Part shown: positions 59,271 through 64,000 of the stretch, piece by piece | Numbering within the stretch: position 1 is the stretch's first letter | Layout of the letters: each line of letters starts with the position of its first letter | Source of the DNA: an uncultured Desulfovibrio sp. | GTDB lineage: Bacteria > Desulfobacterota > Desulfovibrionia > Desulfovibrionales > Desulfovibrionaceae | DNA: 64,000 nucleotides | Assembly: GCF_944324505.1 (NCBI RefSeq) | Contig: NZ_CALUWO010000001.1 | Span: 310,001-374,000, forward strand | Reading direction: 5' to 3' | Notes under the pieces: model-generated | The model's input: only the letters and a program-made list of their open reading frames with translations | Database searches by the model: none | Told to the model about the DNA's origin: nothing | Translations under genes and position numbers: made by a program

Positions 59271-60986
59271 ATGGAAGGTTTCAAGGAATTTCAGGGCAAG
59301 AGCCTCGATGCCGCCATCATCGAGGCCTGCGACTACTTCAATACGTCCCGCGAAAAGCTGGAAATCGAAATCGTGCAGGATGCCAAGTCCGGCATCTTCG
59401 GCATCGTCGGCGCCCGCAAGGCCAAGATACGCGCCCGCCGGGCAGCGCTGCGCGAAACCGTGGAAAGCGTGCTGGGCCGGAGCACCCGCCTCAGCATGCA
59501 CCTGCGCGAAGAGGGCGACGGCCCTGCGCCGGAAAAATCTGACAGGCCGGAACGCGAACGGACGGAGCGTGACCGCGCGGAACGCCGGCAGGAAAAGCCC
59601 GCTGGCGAACGTGCTCCCCGTGCCGAACGCAGCGAACGTGCCGAACGCAGCAAGAACGAAAAGAAGGACGACGAGGCTGCCCCGCATGACGGCGAAAAGC
59701 GCGAACACCGTTCCCGCCGGGAAGAGCGCCGCGCCACGGCCCAGCGCCCCCAGCGCAAGGCTGCGGAAAGCCGGGACAACGCCCCTCTGACCACGCCCGA
59801 CGGCGACGAACATAGCCCCAGGCAGGAAGACCAGGCCCCCCGGCAGAACGCGGGCAGGCAGGAACGGGAACGCCGCTCCTCCCGCAGCCGCCGTTCCGCC
59901 CAGGAAACGCGACCGGAGGCCGATCAGGAAACGTCGGTCCGTCCGGCATCCCTGGACGAGGACATGATGGACGAGGCCGAAGAAGGTCTGCCCAGCCGTT
60001 CCCTGGAAGAACTGGACAGAGCACGCCTGGAAGAGCTGGCCCGCCAGTGCGTGACGGCTCTGGTGCGTCCCGTGGTGGGCGATCTGGCCGCCCCGCCGGA
60101 AGTGAGCATTGTGGACGGCCGCCTTCGTGTGGCCGTGGACTGCGGCGACGATTCCGGCCTGCTCATCGACCGCGAAGGCCAGACCCTGGCCGCCCTGCAG
60201 TATCTTGCCTCGCGCATTGTCTCGCGCGGCATGGATGCCGCTGTGCGCGTACAACTGGACGCAGGCCGCTACCGCCAGCGCCAGGAAGAAAAGCTGCGCG
60301 ACATGGCCCTGGCCCTGGCGGACAAGGTGCGCCAGAGCGGACGTTCCTATTCCACCAGACCCCTCAGTTCCTACCATCGCCGCATCGTGCATCTCTGCCT
60401 GCAAGAGATGGAAGATATTCAAACCCGCAGCACAGGCGACGGTCCCATGAAGCGGGTGGTCATCCTGCGCCGTCGGCCCGACCGGCAGAACCCGCAGGAG
60501 GCGCCGCAGGAGCGTTCTTCCCGGCGCGCCCCCCGCGAATCGCGGCCGCGCAACACGGCGGACGCCGCCCTGCCGACACAGACGGCAGATGCCGAGGTTC
60601 CGTCCCCGGCCGGACCCGCGCCGGTTCAGGCTGCACCGGCGGTCGTGCCGACACCGCTTATGACTGCGGATATGCCGGCGGACAGGCCGGTGGAAACAGC
60701 GGTGGAGACGCCGGCCATGCCCGGCATGACACCTCCTCCTGCCACGCCGGTGGCAACCGTGGCGGCGGACAGCCCGTCCCCCGCTCCCGTGCCTGCTGCC
60801 CCCTGTGAACCGCCTTTGCCCTGCCCGGCCGAGGCTTCGGACACCGACGGGAGCACCGCCGCCTGTCCGGCAGATACCCGGGCTTCCGAGCAGCAGGCCC
60901 CGGACAGCACCACGGATGCCCTGCCCCATGTCCCTGCTGCTGACGACACCCGTCCCGATGCCCTGTCCGGCGAAGCCCGGAACTGA
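59271..60986 (+). CDS. jag: Jag/KhpB-type RNA-binding protein with long extensions
   Basis: 571 aa, roughly twice the usual length or more. It starts with a Jag-N domain (EGFKEFQGKSLDAAIIEACDYFNTSREKLEIEIVQDAKSGIFGIVGARKAKI). A long Arg/Glu-rich, charge-patterned region (about 75-225) precedes the KH domain (about 258-330, DGRLRVAVDCGDDSGLLIDREGQTLAALQYLASR) and the R3H domain (about 340-395, ERQ-type RPLSSYHRRIVHLCLQEM). A 165-residue Pro/Ala/Thr-rich tail ends the protein. Jag proteins bind RNA and influence cell envelope growth. It lies between yidC and mnmE, the usual place. Confidence 0.92.
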   Translation: MEGFKEFQGKSLDAAIIEACDYFNTSREKLEIEIVQDAKSGIFGIVGARKAKIRARRAALRETVESVLGRSTRLSMHLREEGDGPAPEKSDRPERERTERDRAERRQEKPAGERAPRAERSERAERSKNEKKDDEAAPHDGEKREHRSRREERRATAQRPQRKAAESRDNAPLTTPDGDEHSPRQEDQAPRQNAGRQERERRSSRSRRSAQETRPEADQETSVRPASLDEDMMDEAEEGLPSRSLEELDRARLEELARQCVTALVRPVVGDLAAPPEVSIVDGRLRVAVDCGDDSGLLIDREGQTLAALQYLASRIVSRGMDAAVRVQLDAGRYRQRQEEKLRDMALALADKVRQSGRSYSTRPLSSYHRRIVHLCLQEMEDIQTRSTGDGPMKRVVILRRRPDRQNPQEAPQERSSRRAPRESRPRNTADAALPTQTADAEVPSPAGPAPVQAAPAVVPTPLMTADMPADRPVETAVETPAMPGMTPPPATPVATVAADSPSPAPVPAAPCEPPLPCPAEASDTDGSTAACPADTRASEQQAPDSTTDALPHVPAADDTRPDALSGEARN

Positions 60987-60987
60987 C

Positions 60988-62385
60988 ATGGAGACCATCG
61001 CCGCCATTGCCACCCCGCCCGGAGCCGGCGGCATCGGCATCGTCCGTCTGTCCGGGCCGCAGTCCCGCGCCATTCTGGAAAGCCTGTTCCGGCCGTCGTC
61101 CGCCAGCTTTGCCGGCTTCCGCCCCTGGACACTGCACCGGGGGCATGTGCTGGATGGCGACGGGCAGCGGCTGGATGATGCCCTGGTGGTCTTCATGCCC
61201 GGTCCCCGCACCTTCACGGGTGAGGATGTGGCCGAAATACACTGCCACGGCGGCCCCTTTCTTGTGCAGGCCGTACTGCAAAGCGCCCTGCGCCGGGGCG
61301 CCCGTCCGGCACAGCGCGGCGAATTTTCCCGCCGGGCCTTCTGCAACGGACGCATGGACCTGAGCCAGGCCGAGGCCGTGGCGGAACTCATTGCCGCCCC
61401 TTCCCGCGAAGCCGTGCGCCTGAGCCTCAACCGCCTGGACGGTCTCCTGGGACGCCGGATCAGCCATCTGCGCCAGCAGCTGGAAGCGCTGCGCGGACAG
61501 ATGTGCCTGGCCGTGGATTTTCCCGACGAGGAAGTGGAAAGTCTGCCACCCGCCGCCTTTGCCGCCGCAGTCCGTCAGGTGGAAGATGCCGTGACGCTCC
61601 TGCTGCGCGGCACGAAACGTGCCCGCCTCATGCAGCAGGGCGCGCTGGTGGTCCTGGCCGGGCCGGTCAATGCGGGCAAGTCCAGCCTCATGAATGCTCT
61701 GCTGGGGCGCAATCGCGCTCTGGTCACCGACATTCCCGGCACCACGCGCGACTTCATCGAGGAAGGCTGCGACCTGGACGGCCTGCCCGTCCGTCTGGTG
61801 GATACGGCGGGCCTGCGGGAAAGCCCTGAACACGTGGAAGAGCTGGGCGTGGCCCTGAGCCGCGAGCAGCTGGACCGGGCCGATGCCATTGTCCTCATGC
61901 TGGACGGAGAGCGTCTGGGCCAGACCGGCGCCGCAGCAGCGACCTGTCCGGACCCGGCTGCCGCCGAAGTGCTGGCCCATGCCGGGCGTTGTCCACTGCT
62001 GGTGGTCTGGAACAAGGTGGACTGCTGCGATCCGGCAATTTTCCCGCCCCGCTGGGCCGCCGGACATGTGGCCGTGCGCCTGTGCGCACGCTCCGGCGAG
62101 GGACTGGAGGAGCTGACGCGCCAGCTCCGCGACCTGCTGCTGCACGATGCCGAGGCGCTGCCCCCCGAAGACGGCCTGGCGCCCAATGCCCGGCAGGCCC
62201 TGGCCCTGGAACGTGCCCTTGACGAACTGCGCCGTCTGCGGCAGGACATAGAGACAGGCTGCCCCTATGACTGCTGCTCCGTACGTCTGGACACGGCAAC
62301 GGCCCATCTGGATGAGGTAACCGGCAGCAACAGTCCTGACGAGGTACTGAACGCCGTCTTTGAACATTTCTGCATCGGCAAGTAA
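60988..62385 (+). CDS. mnmE: tRNA uridine-5-carboxymethylaminomethyl(34) synthesis GTPase
   Basis: 465 aa. An N-terminal folate-binding domain (IAAIATPPGAGGIGIVRLSGP) is followed by a central helical region and a G domain with G1 GPVNAGKSS, G3 DTAG and NKVD, ending with the essential C-terminal CIGK motif. With MnmG it modifies the wobble uridine of several tRNAs. It starts 1 bp after the jag stop. Confidence 0.97.
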   Translation: METIAAIATPPGAGGIGIVRLSGPQSRAILESLFRPSSASFAGFRPWTLHRGHVLDGDGQRLDDALVVFMPGPRTFTGEDVAEIHCHGGPFLVQAVLQSALRRGARPAQRGEFSRRAFCNGRMDLSQAEAVAELIAAPSREAVRLSLNRLDGLLGRRISHLRQQLEALRGQMCLAVDFPDEEVESLPPAAFAAAVRQVEDAVTLLLRGTKRARLMQQGALVVLAGPVNAGKSSLMNALLGRNRALVTDIPGTTRDFIEEGCDLDGLPVRLVDTAGLRESPEHVEELGVALSREQLDRADAIVLMLDGERLGQTGAAAATCPDPAAAEVLAHAGRCPLLVVWNKVDCCDPAIFPPRWAAGHVAVRLCARSGEGLEELTRQLRDLLLHDAEALPPEDGLAPNARQALALERALDELRRLRQDIETGCPYDCCSVRLDTATAHLDEVTGSNSPDEVLNAVFEHFCIGK

Positions 62386-62424
62386 TCTTCCGCCCGCAGC
62401 CAGGATCCCAAAACCACGCATATC

Positions 62425-63030
62425 ATGAATCAGGAATACCTGCGCCGTCGCCTGAGCAGCGACGAGATCAATGCCCTCCCCCTGCGCCATTACGAGGGGC
62501 CAATCCATCTTGTGCGCACCGAAGCCCAATGGCGCGAGGCCCTGCCCCGCCTGCGGGAGGAGCGCATCATCGGCTTTGATACGGAAACCCGCCCCACCTT
62601 CCGCAAGGGGCGGCTCAATGCCCCGTCGCTGGTGCAGCTGGCCACGGCCGATGCCGTTTTTCTGGTGCAGCTGGCCTGGCTGCCTTTCGGGGAATATCTG
62701 GCCGAACTGCTGGCTGACGAGCGCCGGCTCAAGGTAGGCGTGGGCATTGGCGACGACATGCGGGAACTGATCAAGCTGCACGACTTCGCCCCGGCCGGGC
62801 AGGTAGACCTGGGGCAGCTGGCCCGCGCCCATCACATGAACAGCCAGGGCCTGCGCACCCTGGCCGCCCATCTTTTCGGCTGGCGCATTTCCAAGGGGCC
62901 GCAGTGCTCCAACTGGGGACTCATGGAACTGAGCCAGCGGCAGATCGTCTATGCCGCCACTGACGCCTGGGTGGGCCGCGCCCTCTATCTGCGCATGGAA
63001 GAACTGGGACTCACCGGAGAGCCGGCATGA
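62425..63030 (+). CDS. RNase D-like 3'-5' exonuclease domain protein
   Basis: 201 aa DEDD exonuclease domain without HRDC domains. Exo I is IIGFDTETRPTF (Asp/Glu), Exo II GVGIGDDMRELIKLH and Exo III QIVYAATDAWVGRALYLRM (Y-x3-D). An insert CSNWGLMELSQRQ matches RNase D-type KSNQ...LS..Q. It probably trims RNA or DNA 3' ends. Its stop overlaps the start of the following gene (ATGA), so the two are coupled. Confidence 0.85.
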   Translation: MNQEYLRRRLSSDEINALPLRHYEGPIHLVRTEAQWREALPRLREERIIGFDTETRPTFRKGRLNAPSLVQLATADAVFLVQLAWLPFGEYLAELLADERRLKVGVGIGDDMRELIKLHDFAPAGQVDLGQLARAHHMNSQGLRTLAAHLFGWRISKGPQCSNWGLMELSQRQIVYAATDAWVGRALYLRMEELGLTGEPA

Positions 63031-64000
63031 TACCCTCGCTGCCGCCGCCTGCACTGGGAGCCAGACTGGCCTTCTTTACTGGCGGAACGGCCCTGCGCGG
63101 CGTCAGCCGCAGCCTTACCCGCCTGACCCACAATTCCGTCCATCTGGTCACCCCCTTTGATTCCGGCGGCAGCACCGCCACGCTGCGCCGCGCCTTTGCC
63201 ATGCCCGCCGTGGGCGACCTGCGCAACCGCCTTGCCGCGCTGGCCGACACGGACATTGTTCCGGCCGAGGTGCTGGCCTTCTGGGAATACCGCCTGCCGC
63301 AGGAGGGCGACCCCCAGGAGCTGCGCCAGGAGCTGCTCCGCATGGGCCAGAGCGCCCATCCCTGCTGGCGGCAGATGCCCGAAGTCTTTGCCGCTCCCAT
63401 GCGTCTGTATCTTTCCTTTTTCCTGCGGCGCATGCCCCGCGATTTTGACCCCCGGGTGGCCTGCCTGGGCAATCTGCTGCTGGCCGGCGGCTATCTGGAG
63501 CACCGGCGCGACTTCGGGCCGGTGCTGGCCTTTTTCTCCCGCCTGCTGCAAATCCGTGGCGTTGTCATGCCCGTTGTGGACGAAAGCCTGCACCTGGCCG
63601 CCGAACTGCATGACGGCAGCCGCGTCGTGGGCCAGCACCTTTTCAGCAGTCTGGAGCAGCCCATCCGCCGCCTGTATCTGACCGTGCATGAGCCGGACCG
63701 CCACTGCGTGGACCGCACGCCGTGCCGGCCGCCCCTGTCCGTCTCGGCGGCAGCCTATCTGCAAAGCGCCGGGGCCATCTGCTATCCCATGGGCAGCTTC
63801 TTCACCAGCGTGCTGGCCAATCTGCTGCCGGCCGGCGTGGGACAGGCCATACGCGCGGCCCGCTGCCCCAAGATATTCATTCCCAATTCCGGACAGGACA
63901 AGGAAGTCTTCGGTCTGTCCGTGGCCGGCCAGGCCCGCATGATTCTGCAAACCCTGCGTGAGGACTGCCCCGACGCTCCCACCCGGGACCTGCTGCATGC
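63027..64000 (+). CDS. CofD/YvcK-family protein, truncated by the window end
   Basis: At least 324 aa, continuing beyond 64000. The start overlaps the exonuclease stop in an ATGA. The N-terminus LAFFTGGTALRGVSRSLTRLTHNSVHLVTPFDSGGSTATLRRAFAMPAVGDLRNRL has the GGT, DSGGS and GDLRN motifs of the CofD (2-phospho-lactate transferase)/YvcK (gluconeogenesis factor) superfamily. Later VCLGNLLLAGG-type ACLGNLLLAGGYLEH and FIPNSGQDKEVFGLSVAGQ also fit. There are no F420 genes in the window, so a YvcK-like regulatory role is as plausible as cofactor synthesis. Confidence 0.8.
   Translation, partial: MIPSLPPPALGARLAFFTGGTALRGVSRSLTRLTHNSVHLVTPFDSGGSTATLRRAFAMPAVGDLRNRLAALADTDIVPAEVLAFWEYRLPQEGDPQELRQELLRMGQSAHPCWRQMPEVFAAPMRLYLSFFLRRMPRDFDPRVACLGNLLLAGGYLEHRRDFGPVLAFFSRLLQIRGVVMPVVDESLHLAAELHDGSRVVGQHLFSSLEQPIRRLYLTVHEPDRHCVDRTPCRPPLSVSAAAYLQSAGAICYPMGSFFTSVLANLLPAGVGQAIRAARCPKIFIPNSGQDKEVFGLSVAGQARMILQTLREDCPDAPTRDLLH

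Overview
The window looks like a chromosomal segment of a Desulfovibrionaceae-type sulfate reducer (Desulfovibrio piger/desulfuricans-like). The evidence is high G+C, an organic-acid-oxidation island (lactate permease, a GlcD/GlcF-type dehydrogenase and Lut-type lactate dehydrogenase), NfnAB, fumarate respiration genes, sigma-54 control and TmFO-type tRNA methylation. This assignment is inference from gene content; no marker such as 16S rRNA is present. Genes are densely packed, and most transcription units end in clear intrinsic terminators.

Layout. 1-3.0 kb: a four-gene polar amino acid ABC transporter. 3.2-18.5 kb: a C4-dicarboxylate / anaerobic respiration island. It holds a divergent sigma-54 enhancer-binding protein, a TauE-family permease, two nearly identical SLC13 transporters, and one long operon. 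That operon encodes a fumarate reductase/succinate dehydrogenase flavoprotein, a three-helix membrane anchor, an iron-sulfur subunit fused to a Rieske protein, a cytochrome b fused to a c-type heme domain, a two-subunit class I fumarase (or tartrate dehydratase) and a two-subunit UxaA-family lyase resembling sulfolactate sulfo-lyase SuyAB. A separately transcribed RraA-family gene follows. 19.2-31.1 kb (minus strand): an eleven-gene block running thrS-infC-rpmI-rplT-pheS-orf-pheT-merR-rpe-tkt-pgk, with tRNA-Val and trmFO upstream. 32.9-35.1 kb: dut, argD and a small DksA-type zinc-finger gene. 35.5-37.1 kb (minus): a lipoprotein and a VWA-OmpA protein. 37.3-43.2 kb: a CntK-like racemase, nfnAB, a PHP phosphatase and a twin-ABC ModF-like ATPase. 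43.3-45.9 kb: DedA, a degenerate secreted alpha/beta hydrolase and a secreted unknown. 46.1-54.3 kb: lactate permease, an EVE protein and a four-gene lactate oxidation operon. 54.4-56.4 kb (minus): an MFS transporter and shikimate kinase. 56.7-64 kb: rpmH-rnpA-yidD-yidC-jag-mnmE, then an RNase D-like gene and a truncated CofD-like gene.

The most unusual system is the operon at 9.86-14.67 kb. It appears to encode a single respiratory assembly in which a fumarate reductase/succinate dehydrogenase is covalently joined, through an internal twin-arginine transmembrane segment, to a Rieske protein, followed directly by a cytochrome b that carries its own c heme. This would link cytoplasmic fumarate/succinate chemistry, the menaquinone pool and periplasmic cytochrome c in one complex. 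A consensus sigma-54 promoter with two tandem dyads (TGCCC-N6-GGGCA) precedes it. A related dyad and a shared 15-bp element lie beside the sigma-54 activator gene, upstream of the TauE-family gene. The activator, transporters and respiratory operon therefore form a plausible regulon for dicarboxylate (or sulfonate) import and respiration.
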